Part shown: in pieces, positions 1-6,028 of the stretch | Numbering within the stretch: position 1 is the first letter of the stretch | Layout of the letters: every line of letters begins with the position of its first letter | Source of the DNA: Nitrospira lenta | GTDB taxonomy: Bacteria > Nitrospirota > Nitrospiria > Nitrospirales > Nitrospiraceae | Direction: 5' to 3' | Assembly (NCBI GenBank): GCA_945906715.1 | Contig: CAMDRK010000086.1 | Location: forward strand, 1 to 9,273 | DNA length: 9,273 bases | Made by a program: the position numbers and the translations under genes | The notes under the pieces: model-generated | Seen by the model: only the letters and a program-made list of their open reading frames with translations | Databases searched by the model: none | Told to the model about the DNA's origin: nothing

Positions 1-257
1 TGTTTAGCCAGGCGAAACTCTAAGGCCGAGGCGCGATCCAATGAAATGACGATTTCGTTGAGGTACGACACGTGCTTGAGGCTTTCCACAATGGCCTTCA
101 ATGCCGGGCGCCCTAATTCTGCATAGAGTGAGGGGAGGACCAGAGCGATGGGATTGACGCGACCATAGCGTGCCAGCTCTCGTTCCAGTTGGTCGACATT
201 CGGCTGTCCGAGGCGGTGGAGCACCGTGACGACACCGTTTTGGTAAAAGTCTGACAT
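1..257 (-). CDS. Glycosyltransferase, GT-A/family 2-like, N-terminal part
   Basis: The gene runs off the left edge, so only the first 85 residues are visible. They begin MSDFYQNGVVTVLHRL and continue through NPIALVLPSLYAELGRPAL and VSYLNEIVISLDRAS. This resembles the N-terminus of bacterial GT-A glycosyltransferases related to glucosyl/mannosyl-3-phosphoglycerate synthases: a short lead, an ALVLP strand, then a YLxEIVISLDRA strand at the start of the nucleotide-sugar fold. The DXD metal site would lie beyond the edge and cannot be checked. The ATG at 257 is chosen because GGAGGA (261-266) lies just upstream with a short 3-4 nt spacer. A longer reading in another frame over this stretch (4-357) has shadow-like composition and was dropped. 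Family placement is from recalled motif similarity; the substrate is unknown. Confidence 0.7.
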   Translation of the reverse strand, partial: MSDFYQNGVVTVLHRLGQPNVDQLERELARYGRVNPIALVLPSLYAELGRPALKAIVESLKHVSYLNEIVISLDRASALEFRLAK

Positions 258-394
258 CGGTCCTCCAGTGAGCGAGACGTTTGCTGTGATATGCAGCGGG
301 ATCAGAAACGGGTATCACGGTCCTGTGCCGCATACATCTGCCGTGTCGCATCAGCAATGAACATATCTGTGCAGGGGACGTGCCACTACAGGAT

Positions 395-411
395 CATTCA
401 ATCGTTGAATG
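395..411. promoter_or_regulatory. 17-bp palindrome, possible operator
   Basis: CATTCAA-TCG-TTGAATG is a perfect inverted repeat with 7-bp arms and a 3-bp centre, followed at once by a second small palindrome, TTCGAA. It lies about 140 bp upstream of the glycosyltransferase start, in the only gap that could carry that gene's promoter. Such a compact perfect dyad suits a dimeric repressor site. I cannot place a convincing -35/-10 pair beside it. The rest of 258-473 shows no gene. Confidence 0.35.
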
Positions 412-473
412 TTCGAATAGAAAGCCGGGTGCGAAGTGAAGTGGCTGGTGGGAAAAGCCTACAGTAAATGCCA

Positions 474-605
474 GGGGTTCAGGCTGAAGGGGTTCAGGCC
501 GAAGGTCACGGGCGCAGGCTGAAGGGATTCAGGGGTTCGGACTGAAGTCCGGAGGTCCGAACCCTTCAGCCTTCAGCCTGAATCCCTTCAGCCTATCAAC
601 CTGCT
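474..605. repeat. Palindromic array of 15-nt words (AGGCTGAAGGGNTTC)
   Basis: Tandem, partly degenerate copies of a 15-nt word run rightward from 474, and their reverse complement runs from about 562 to 594. The best stem pairs 516-533 with 577-594: 18 perfect base pairs, AGGCTGAAGGGATTCAGG against its complement. It is continued inward by GGTTCGGAC (534-542) against GTCCGAACC (555-563), with a small GGAC-TGAA-GTCC hairpin (539-550) at the tip. On the minus strand the array starts at the last base of the decarboxylase stop codon, so it forms that gene's immediate 3' region. It lacks the T-run of a classical intrinsic terminator. The same word returns at 8593-8839. Confidence 0.85.
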
Positions 606-2263
606 TAGGGCCGATCGGAAGAGAGTCGTTTGGCGAGGCGATGGGCCAGTCGGACCATGCCGGCTGAGCGATCGGCTGGATTGAGCAGCACATTCATGAC
701 ATGTAGGCGGCTGGAGTCAGCCAAGGCAGCAGTCAGTCCTTGTTCGAACTCCCCTTGGGTGGTAATCCGCGTACCAACTCCGCCTCCGATCATGTCGCAG
801 ACTCGCTCATAGCGCCACTCGTGGACGTCGTTGAAGGGGCCTTCGAGAATCTCCCGTTCAGTGGAGTAGCCTCGATTGTTCAGCACGATGACGATCGGCG
901 TTTGACCGTATCGCACGGCGGTTGAGAGTTCCGTTCCTGTCATTTGAAACGCACCGTCGCCGACCAGCACGATTGGCCGAAGCGTAGGATCGGCAAACGA
1001 GGCTCCCACGGCTGCCGGGACAGCAAATCCCATCGAGGTGTAATAGGCGGGAGAGAGAAATTCGAATCGCTGGTGGACATGGAGGTCGGCTGCTGCAAAA
1101 AGCGATTCCCCGACGTCGGCGATGACAAGCGTATGTTCATTCAGCAGGCTATCGAGGTGGCGGAAGAGTCCAGCTAAGGTCACGGGGGCATCCGGCGCAA
1201 TGGCGCCTTGCGAAACGGCGAGCGGCGCCGGCAGCGGGCGGGAAGGAAATGAAGGGAGAGGGTTGGTCACCAGCGCCCGCACGAAGTCTTGAAACCGGAT
1301 CGCATCGTAGCGATGGTGCTTGATCGCCACTCGATCGGCGGTCGCATGGATTGTGCGGCCTCCTGTCATCAGGGGCGAGTCGGCAGTGAGATCTTCGACG
1401 TCTGATAAGATCGACCCCAGTATCAGGAGACAATCGGATTGATTGATAAACTGTTGAACCTCGTCCCGCGCAATAAAGCCGCCGTAGATTCCGACGTAGA
1501 GTGGGTGGTCTTCTCGGATGACGGATTTGCCAAGCAGGGTTGAAGCGATGGGGACGTTGAGCTGTTCGACCAGGCGAGTCAAATCCTCTTGCAGGCCGAA
1601 TCGCGCGATCTCCGCCCCGGCTAGAATCGCAGGGCGCTTGGCAGAAGCCAGCATGGCGCGGACTTCAGCGACGGCTTCGTCCAGTGCAGCGGTATCGCTG
1701 GGCTCGTCGTCAAGGCTCAAGGGTTGTAAGGGGTGTGCCAGCGGCGTATGCACAAGATCGCGAGGAATTTCGATGTAGATCGGGCGGCGATAGCGCAACA
1801 GCGCCGCAAAGGCCCGATCCATTTCCTGTTCGGCGGTTGAAGGATCGTCCAGAGAGATAGCGGCCACCGTAATCTTCTCGAAGACTTCTCGTTGCGTGGA
1901 AAAATCACGGACCATGTGGTGCATGTAAGGTGTGCGAATACGTTCCGAGAGTCCCGGCGATCCGGTGAGCAACACCACCGGCGATCGTTCTGCATAGGCG
2001 CAGGCGATGGCATTTACGGTATTGAGTCCACCGACGCAGTAGGTGACGCAGACCGCCCCGATGCCGTTGATACGCGCATAGGCGTCCGCCGCAAATCCCG
2101 CGCAATCCTCGCGTGTGGTTCCGATATGTTGAATCGGCGAGGCCTCGATCAATTGGTAGAGGCTGAGGACATAGTCGCCGGGGATGCCAAAGATATGACG
2201 GACCCCCAACTGGTGGAGCCGATCGATCACGGCGGAACCGATGGTCGGCATTTGTGTCATCAT
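605..2263 (-). CDS. ThDP-dependent 2-keto-acid decarboxylase (pyruvate/indolepyruvate decarboxylase family)
   Basis: Predicted cytosolic enzyme of 552 residues, the usual length for pyruvate and indolepyruvate decarboxylases, which convert a 2-keto acid to an aldehyde plus CO2. Three domains are evident: pyrimidine-binding (about 5-175), central (about 200-335) and pyrophosphate-binding (about 385-530). The catalytic set that marks decarboxylases within the ThDP superfamily is complete: Asp30 in PGDY, cofactor-activating Glu52 in TREDCAGFAADAYAR, the His115-His116 pair, and Glu469 in NNRGYSTE. The ThDP/Mg motif runs from GDG (435-437) to NN (462-463). An acetolactate synthase would lack the HH pair. 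Substrate (pyruvate, indolepyruvate, phenylpyruvate or branched keto acid) cannot be read from sequence. In-frame codons extend upstream to 2332, but homology should start at MMTQMPTIG. ATG 2263 and ATG 2260 are equally possible; only a weak AGAAAG precedes them. It is divergent from the rRNA methyltransferase gene. Confidence 0.9.
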   Translation of the reverse strand: MMTQMPTIGSAVIDRLHQLGVRHIFGIPGDYVLSLYQLIEASPIQHIGTTREDCAGFAADAYARINGIGAVCVTYCVGGLNTVNAIACAYAERSPVVLLTGSPGLSERIRTPYMHHMVRDFSTQREVFEKITVAAISLDDPSTAEQEMDRAFAALLRYRRPIYIEIPRDLVHTPLAHPLQPLSLDDEPSDTAALDEAVAEVRAMLASAKRPAILAGAEIARFGLQEDLTRLVEQLNVPIASTLLGKSVIREDHPLYVGIYGGFIARDEVQQFINQSDCLLILGSILSDVEDLTADSPLMTGGRTIHATADRVAIKHHRYDAIRFQDFVRALVTNPLPSFPSRPLPAPLAVSQGAIAPDAPVTLAGLFRHLDSLLNEHTLVIADVGESLFAAADLHVHQRFEFLSPAYYTSMGFAVPAAVGASFADPTLRPIVLVGDGAFQMTGTELSTAVRYGQTPIVIVLNNRGYSTEREILEGPFNDVHEWRYERVCDMIGGGVGTRITTQGEFEQGLTAALADSSRLHVMNVLLNPADRSAGMVRLAHRLAKRLSSDRP

Positions 2264-2370
2264 TGTGCTTTCTGGTCTAAGGAGTGAAAAAGGGTACTGT
2301 GCCTCACGCGTAAAGGCAGCAAACCATAGCATGCGTCTGCCGTCAAGTAACTATACGTATGCGGAGGGGC

Positions 2371-2399
2371 TTGACGTTCAGTTCGCGCCATTGGATAAG
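2371..2399 (+). promoter_or_regulatory. Candidate sigma-70-type promoter, leaderless configuration
   Basis: TTGACG (2371-2376), a 17-bp spacer, then GATAAG (2394-2399). The -35 matches the consensus at five of six positions and the -10 at four of six. Only six bases separate the -10 hexamer from the ATG at 2406, so transcription would start at or within a base or two of the start codon. It lies in the 142-bp gap to the divergent decarboxylase gene. No strong Shine-Dalgarno precedes ATG 2406, which fits a leaderless transcript. Confidence 0.4.
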
Positions 2400-2405
2400 T
2401 ACGCC

Positions 2406-3599
2406 ATGACTATTCATGATGATAGCTCCCGTGGGCGCGTTCGCCTCTCGCGCACACGTGGGGTCGAGGAATTGGGGCATCTCTGGATCTATGCAGGCTA
2501 TGTCGAGGAGGTCAGTGGCGATCCGGCCTCTGGCGATGTGGTCGATATCATCGCGCCGAATGGCCGATTCTACGCCAGAGGTCTCTACAATCCTGCCTCC
2601 AAGATCCGTGTGCGGATACTGACCTTCGACGACGAACCCATTACGGAGCAGTTTTGGAGGGGGCGACTTGCGCAGGCAATCAGGCTGCGTCGGCGGATCG
2701 TGACGGACACCACTGCCTATCGTCTTATCTATGGAGAAGCCGATCGATTACCGGGCTTGATTGTGGATCGCTATGACGATGTGTTGGTCATGCAGACATT
2801 GTCTTCCGGTATGGATCGCCGGAAAGATCTGCTGGCCGATCTCCTTTGTCAGGAATCAGGAGCCACGCGAGTGTATCTGCGCAACGATGCCAAGAGCCGC
2901 ATATTGGAGGGGCTGCCGGTGGAGAGGGGATTTCTCCGAGGTGGTGGCGCGACGATGGTCGACGTCCAGGAAGGGCCTGCTCGATTTCTCGTCGATATCG
3001 AACGAGGGCAGAAAACCGGATGGTTTTGCGATCAACGAGAGAATCGCCTGGTGACAGCGCGGTTTGCCGCAGGCGCGGAGGTGTTGGAGGTGTTTGCTCA
3101 TACGGGAGCCTTTGGGATTCATGCGGCGCTTGCAGGCGCAAAATCGGTCGAAGGACTGGACGTCAGCGAGGAGGCTCTGGCGCTCGCGCGCAACCATGCG
3201 GTCTTAAACAAGGTGGAAGATCGTTGTGTCTATCGGACAGCGGATGCATTTGAGGAGATGCGAAAACTTGAACGGGCCGGGCGCCGATACGATCTGGTGT
3301 TGCTCGATCCTCCGGCCTTTGCCCGCAGTAAACAGGCCGTACCCCGCGCCCTGGCCGGGTACAAAGATGTGAATTTGCTTGGGATGAGACTGATTAAGCC
3401 GGAAGGATTTCTCGTCACGAGTTCCTGTTCTCATCACGTGACTGAACAGGAATTATGGACCGGTATCCGCCTTGCTGCACGGGATGCGAAGCGGCAAATT
3501 CGCCTGCTTGAACAGCGTGGACAGGCCAGCGACCATCCCATCCTCGCCACCATGCCGGAAACCCGGTACCTGAAATGTTTCATTCTTCAAGTGCTATGA
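2406..3599 (+). CDS. rlmI: 23S rRNA cytosine-C5 methyltransferase, RlmI-type (COG1092)
   Basis: Predicted class I SAM-dependent RNA methyltransferase; RlmI makes m5C1962 in 23S rRNA. With the ATG at 2406 the protein has 397 residues, almost exactly the family length (about 396). An N-terminal PUA RNA-binding domain (about 10-75: RVRLSRTRGVEELGHLWIYAG) is followed by the central linking domain and a Rossmann-fold catalytic domain. The SAM-binding motif is VLEVFAHTGAFG (from 226), followed by the acidic-loop segment VEGLDVSEEAL. Motif IV is LLDPPAF (DPPAF at 301-305), and SSCSHHV (near 340) carries a cysteine in motif VI. The frame is open back to 2241 with other ATGs at 2241 and 2331, but those 55 residues look non-homologous, so 2406 is preferred. 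The stop codon abuts the next repeat array. Orthology to RlmI rather than a COG1092 paralogue is likely but unproven. Confidence 0.88.
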   Translation: MTIHDDSSRGRVRLSRTRGVEELGHLWIYAGYVEEVSGDPASGDVVDIIAPNGRFYARGLYNPASKIRVRILTFDDEPITEQFWRGRLAQAIRLRRRIVTDTTAYRLIYGEADRLPGLIVDRYDDVLVMQTLSSGMDRRKDLLADLLCQESGATRVYLRNDAKSRILEGLPVERGFLRGGGATMVDVQEGPARFLVDIERGQKTGWFCDQRENRLVTARFAAGAEVLEVFAHTGAFGIHAALAGAKSVEGLDVSEEALALARNHAVLNKVEDRCVYRTADAFEEMRKLERAGRRYDLVLLDPPAFARSKQAVPRALAGYKDVNLLGMRLIKPEGFLVTSSCSHHVTEQELWTGIRLAARDAKRQIRLLEQRGQASDHPILATMPETRYLKCFILQVL

Positions 3600-3776
3600 G
3601 CGAGACAAGCGAGACGTGCGGGAATGGCGCGACATGAAGTTCGAAGTTCCTGGTTCGAAGTTCTGGGAACCTCGAACTTCGGACCTCGAACTCTCCCCCG
3701 TTTTGGCTTTCTTATCCCGCATATAACTCAGAACTCAGAACTTCTTCGTCAGGCTACCCCGTCTCGCCTGTCACGC
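3600..3776. repeat. Nested inverted word array between convergent genes
   Basis: Two word families are nested. The outer words are 9-nt units of type GCGAGACNN: left arm GCGAGACAAGCGAGAC (3600-3615), followed by two degenerate units up to about 3635. The right arm, GTCTCGCCTGTCACGC (3761-3776), is its reverse complement at 14 of 16 positions. The inner words are 14-nt units GTTCGAAGTTCCTG (3639-3652) and GTTCGAAGTTCTGG (3653-3666), inverted at 3667-3692 as GTTCGAGG-type units. A short AACTCAG direct repeat follows at about 3725-3738. The array fills the gap between two convergent genes: it begins at the first base after the rlmI stop and ends 8 nt before the HTH gene's stop. It could act as a bidirectional terminator, but no T-run supports that. 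Confidence 0.8.
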
Positions 3777-3784
3777 ACGAATAA

Positions 3785-4246
3785 CTAGTCGTTCGGTGGT
3801 TCGAAGTGGCCAGACGGGCGATTCTGCCAGGGGATCGTCGCCTGCTTGGCTTGCTTGACGAGGCTGCGTAAATTTACTTCCACTGCACGGAGCAACTTCG
3901 GTTCGCCGCTTTGGATTATAGCGGTCAGCAGAACGTAGAGCGAACGATCCATCCGTGATCCAGCGAGGATTCGTTCTGTGACAGGATCGGGGCTTTTCTG
4001 GGTGGAACTTGTCTCGTCCTCTGGGTCGTCAAACAAGGTACGAAACGAGGTTGGATGGCTAAAGAGCCAGGCAGGGGGTATCTTCAGCGCGGCAGCGAGC
4101 GCTTCGAGCAGCGCGGCAGAGGGATCGAGCACTTCCGATTCAATTTCATCCAAGACATGCGGCAGAAGTCCCGACTCGGTTGCCAAGTCGTCGACCGACT
4201 GGCCTCGGGATAGACGCCAAGCCTGTATCTGTTGTCCGATTGGCAT
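3785..4246 (-). CDS. XRE-family helix-turn-helix protein
   Basis: A 153-residue protein with an N-terminal Cro/C1-type HTH (about residues 4-60). IQAWRLSRGQSVDDLATESG carries helices 1-2, LLPHVLDEIES the recognition helix, and LLEALAAALKIPPAWLF the closing helices. That last segment is the classic XRE ending, in which a regulator judges promoters by a five-helix bundle. The rest (about 85-153: DRSLYVLLTAII, LRAVEVNLRSLVKQA) looks helical, possibly for dimerisation, and has no recognised domain. The ATG at 4246 has no Shine-Dalgarno, but a promoter -10 sits six bases upstream, so a leaderless message is likely. A large palindrome lies in the divergent gap upstream, so autoregulation is plausible. 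The gene is convergent with rlmI. The regulated targets cannot be named. Confidence 0.8.
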   Translation of the reverse strand: MPIGQQIQAWRLSRGQSVDDLATESGLLPHVLDEIESEVLDPSAALLEALAAALKIPPAWLFSHPTSFRTLFDDPEDETSSTQKSPDPVTERILAGSRMDRSLYVLLTAIIQSGEPKLLRAVEVNLRSLVKQAKQATIPWQNRPSGHFEPPND

Positions 4247-4252
4247 GGTGCG

Positions 4253-4281
4253 ATAATACTGAATTGGGGCTGTCTCCGCAA
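4253..4281 (-). promoter_or_regulatory. Candidate leaderless promoter of the XRE gene
   Basis: On the minus strand, TTGCGG (4281-4276), 17 bp, then TATTAT (4258-4253). The -10 matches five of six consensus bases; the -35 matches only three. The ATG at 4246 follows after exactly six bases (CGCACC), which would place the transcription start at the start codon. No purine-rich ribosome site fits in that space. Confidence 0.5.
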
Positions 4282-4288
4282 CCTCACC

Positions 4289-4317
4289 TTAATGTGCAAT
4301 TGCGTGATACACATTAA
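4289..4317. promoter_or_regulatory. 29-bp palindrome, candidate operator
   Basis: TTAATGTG (4289-4296) and CACATTAA (4310-4317) are perfect 8-bp inverted arms separated by 13 bp. The half-site centres are 21 bp apart, two turns of B-DNA, which suits a dimer or pair of dimers on one face. It lies 7 bp upstream of the XRE gene's -35 and about 100 bp upstream of the divergent small gene at 4420. The encoded XRE protein is an obvious candidate ligand, but that link is inference. The following AT-rich stretch (4311-4340) resembles one at 6918-6947. Confidence 0.5.
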
Positions 4318-4419
4318 TAAACAATGACTTATATGTAAATCCCCTCACTGGAAGATGAGCAATGAAATCAGGTATACTGCGTTTCCTAGTTCATTCGCGA
4401 TTCAGTGAGGAGGCGCATT

Positions 4420-4761
4420 ATGTTAGGGACAGATATTCGTGGGATTATCGCAGAAGAAGAAGAAGTTCAGCGGCGCAAGGACGCCTTGAAATCGCTTTTG
4501 ACCATGCGTTCCAAACAGTTGCGGGAGTCGTTGGAACAGCGGATTAAGCGGGCTCGGACTTGTGGAGATTGGATCCAGCTCTCTCATGAAGAATGTGCCA
4601 CACTTCACAAACGGGAAAAGCTCCATCTCAAGTCTCAGTTCGACATGCTTCAACACGAGCAAGATCGGACTAGAGGGAAGTTGACGGCACTCAAACGAGC
4701 GAAGGTGCGGGCGCAACGGATTCGTGCTGCTGAAGCCGCATCCGGTCGGAAACGTCGCTGA
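4420..4761 (+). CDS. Small charged helical (coiled-coil-like) protein, unknown function
   Basis: A 113-residue protein, not recognised. It is almost entirely predicted helix with dense, regularly spaced charges: an acidic start (IAEEEEVQRRK), a middle rich in K/R/E/Q (QLRESLEQRIKRA) and a strongly basic tail (KRAKVRAQRIRAAEAASGRKRR) that could bind nucleic acid or ribosomes. There is no signal peptide or membrane segment. The start at ATG 4420 is preferred over the in-frame ATG at 4405 because GAGGAGG (4407-4413) stands six bases before it, the strongest ribosome site in the window. A -10-like TATACT lies at 4373-4378, without a convincing -35. The RNA methyltransferase gene follows 29 bp later on the same strand, so co-transcription is possible. 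The composition is reminiscent of FliJ-like or other small coiled coils, but no motif supports such a name. Confidence 0.75.
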   Translation: MLGTDIRGIIAEEEEVQRRKDALKSLLTMRSKQLRESLEQRIKRARTCGDWIQLSHEECATLHKREKLHLKSQFDMLQHEQDRTRGKLTALKRAKVRAQRIRAAEAASGRKRR

Positions 4762-4790
4762 TCCTGTTCTGTTCACTATGATCCATTAGC

Positions 4791-5597
4791 GTGGCTGCCT
4801 CACTCCCCCTCCTGACGCGCTCGCAAGGGGCGCACATTCGTGAACTCTTCCGTGACAGGCGCGTGCGAGCGCAGGACGGCGCCTTTGTGGTTGAAGGTGG
4901 CCATGCGGTTCGAGATCTTCTCACTCGGTATCCCGAACAGATTCTCACGATTGTCGCCGCCCATGGTTATCTGCAAAAAGAGGGGCAGAGCGACCGACTG
5001 GTTCGACTAGCCTCCTCGACGAAGCAGTACTCCTGCTCCGACCCCCAGTTCTCAAAGTTATCCGATCTGGACGCGCCCCAAGGTATTCTTGCTGTAGTGA
5101 GGCAACCGACGTGGGATGAAGGAGAAGTGCTTAGACAGCCCACTGTCCTAGGGATTTTTGGAGAACAGCTACAAGATCCTGCCAATGTTGGGGCCATTAT
5201 TCGAACGGCGGCAGCGCTCAATGCGAGTGCCCTGTGGCTTACACCGGACTCCGCTGATGTGTATCATCCCAAGGTGGTTCGTGCGACGAGCGGGATGTTG
5301 CTCGCGCTACCGATCTTTGTCAGTAGGGATTTGTCAGGGTTGATTCGACAAGGCTGCCAGATTTTCGCAGCAGAAGTGACGGGAGCCGGGACTGTTTCAA
5401 TCGATGAGATTCATCAGGCGCCGAAAAAACTTATTCTTGCAGTCGGCAATGAAAGCCGCGGTTTGTCAGTACAGATCCGCACGCAGGCCACCACGCGATT
5501 CACCATCCCTCTCAGCCGTGACGTAGAGTCCCTCAATGTTGCGGCAACCGTGGCCATCGCCGCGTTCTACTTCTCAGGACTTCCTAAAGGAAAATGA
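4791..5597 (+). CDS. SpoU/TrmH-family RNA 2'-O-ribose methyltransferase
   Basis: Predicted cytosolic SPOUT enzyme (268 residues) that methylates a ribose 2'-OH in tRNA or rRNA using SAM. An N-terminal substrate-binding domain of the L30e-like type (about 8-105: LFRDRRVRAQDGAFVVEGGHAV) precedes the trefoil-knot catalytic domain (about 115-265). The three SpoU motifs are present: motif 1 QDPANVGAIIRTAAALNASA (129-147, with Asn132 and catalytic Arg138), motif 2 LAVGNESRGLS (216-226), and motif 3 IPLSRDVESLNVAATVAI (239-256, with SLN 247-249). GTG at 4791 is the only start that keeps the conserved N-terminus. It has no Shine-Dalgarno, but TATGAT (4777-4782) sits eight bases before it, again suggesting a near-leaderless message. 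The target (RlmB-like G2251, or another site) cannot be told. It converges on tRNA-Phe 42 bp away. Confidence 0.88.
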   Translation: MAASLPLLTRSQGAHIRELFRDRRVRAQDGAFVVEGGHAVRDLLTRYPEQILTIVAAHGYLQKEGQSDRLVRLASSTKQYSCSDPQFSKLSDLDAPQGILAVVRQPTWDEGEVLRQPTVLGIFGEQLQDPANVGAIIRTAAALNASALWLTPDSADVYHPKVVRATSGMLLALPIFVSRDLSGLIRQGCQIFAAEVTGAGTVSIDEIHQAPKKLILAVGNESRGLSVQIRTQATTRFTIPLSRDVESLNVAATVAIAAFYFSGLPKGK

Positions 5598-5639
5598 CCT
5601 CAGGCCGTCGGTCATCAATCTACAGGCGAAAGTGAGGAG

Positions 5640-5715
5640 TGGTGCCGAGGGACAGAATTGAACTGTCGACACCAGCCTTTTCAGGGCTGTGCTCTACCAA
5701 CTGAGCTACCTCGGC
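5640..5715 (-). tRNA. tRNA-Phe(GAA), CCA encoded
   Basis: The reverse complement folds into a complete 76-nt cloverleaf. The acceptor GCCGAGG pairs with CCTCGGC. The D arm is GCTC/GAGC, the anticodon stem CAGCC/GGCTG with loop CTGAAAA (anticodon GAA), and the T arm GACAG-TTCAATT-CTGTC. Discriminator A (5643) and a genomically encoded CCA (5642-5640) complete it. It lies downstream of tRNA-Ser on the same strand, separated by a repeat hairpin. Confidence 0.97.
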
Positions 5716-5772
5716 ACGGTTCACGGCAAGAAGAGCGAGGCACTGTTACAGGATCGTCCTGGAAAAATCAAG

Positions 5773-5865
5773 CTATCTGGTTCATTTGGTTTGTTTCGTT
5801 TATTTTGTTGGTTTGGTTCAACCAAATAAACCAAACTAACCAAAGCAACCAAATGAACCAGATAG
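5773..5865. repeat. Inverted array of 9-nt words (ACCAAANNA) between two tRNA genes
   Basis: The right half reads as five 9-nt words: ACCAAATAA, ACCAAACTA, ACCAAAGCA, ACCAAATGA, ACCAGATAG (about 5821-5865). The left half, reverse-complemented, reads ACCAAACCA, ACAAAATAA, ACGAAACAA, ACCAAATGA, ACCAGATAG. The outer two words match perfectly (18 bp: 5773-5790 with 5848-5865), while the inner ones keep the word frame but differ in the last three bases. On the transcribed strand the array starts four nucleotides after the CCA of tRNA-Ser and ends about 57 nt before tRNA-Phe, so a hairpin would form in any common precursor. Peptides encoded here (Asn-Gln repeats) are a by-product of the 9-nt period. 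Confidence 0.9.
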
Positions 5866-5869
5866 GCTG

Positions 5870-5961
5870 TGGCGGAGAGGGAGGGATTTGAACCCTCGGT
5901 AGAAGTTTCCCCCTACGGCAGTTTAGCAAACTGCTGCCTTCGGCCACTCGGCCACCTCTCC
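5870..5961 (-). tRNA. tRNA-Ser(GCU), CCA encoded
   Basis: The reverse complement gives a 92-nt class II tRNA. The acceptor GGAGAGG pairs with CCTCTCC. The D stem is GCC/GGC, the anticodon stem GCAGT/ACTGC with loop TTGCTAA (anticodon GCT, reading AGC/AGU). A long variable arm is closed by GTAG/CTAC, and the T arm is GAGGG-TTCAAAT-CCCTC. Discriminator G (5873) is normal for serine, and CCA is encoded (5872-5870). Confidence 0.97.
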
Positions 5962-6028
5962 ACTGTTCTCAGCTCTATGCGGGGTTCCCAATCATCTGCG
6001 ACGTAGGAAGACCAGCAAGTGAGCGGTG

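Noticed and set aside
4..357. 117-residue minus-strand reading frame at the left edge
   Set aside because: It is rich in Arg, Pro and Cys with no protein-like pattern. The overlapping frame with an upstream ribosome site matches a glycosyltransferase N-terminus.
2241..2405. 55-residue upstream extension of the rlmI frame
   Set aside because: It would overlap the divergent decarboxylase start, does not look like the family, and gives a protein longer than the usual 396 residues.
5592..5614. ATGACC...GGTCAT hairpin after the SpoU methyltransferase gene
   Set aside because: The stem is six pairs with a ten-base loop and no T-run, too weak to call a terminator.
5773..5865. CRISPR array, given regular short repeats
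   Set aside because: Units are contiguous 9-nt words with no spacers, arranged as inverted arms; no cas genes are nearby.
5658..5891. Plus-strand frame encoding an Asn-Gln-rich peptide
   Set aside because: It runs antisense through both tRNA genes and the 9-nt repeat; the repeats come from the word period.
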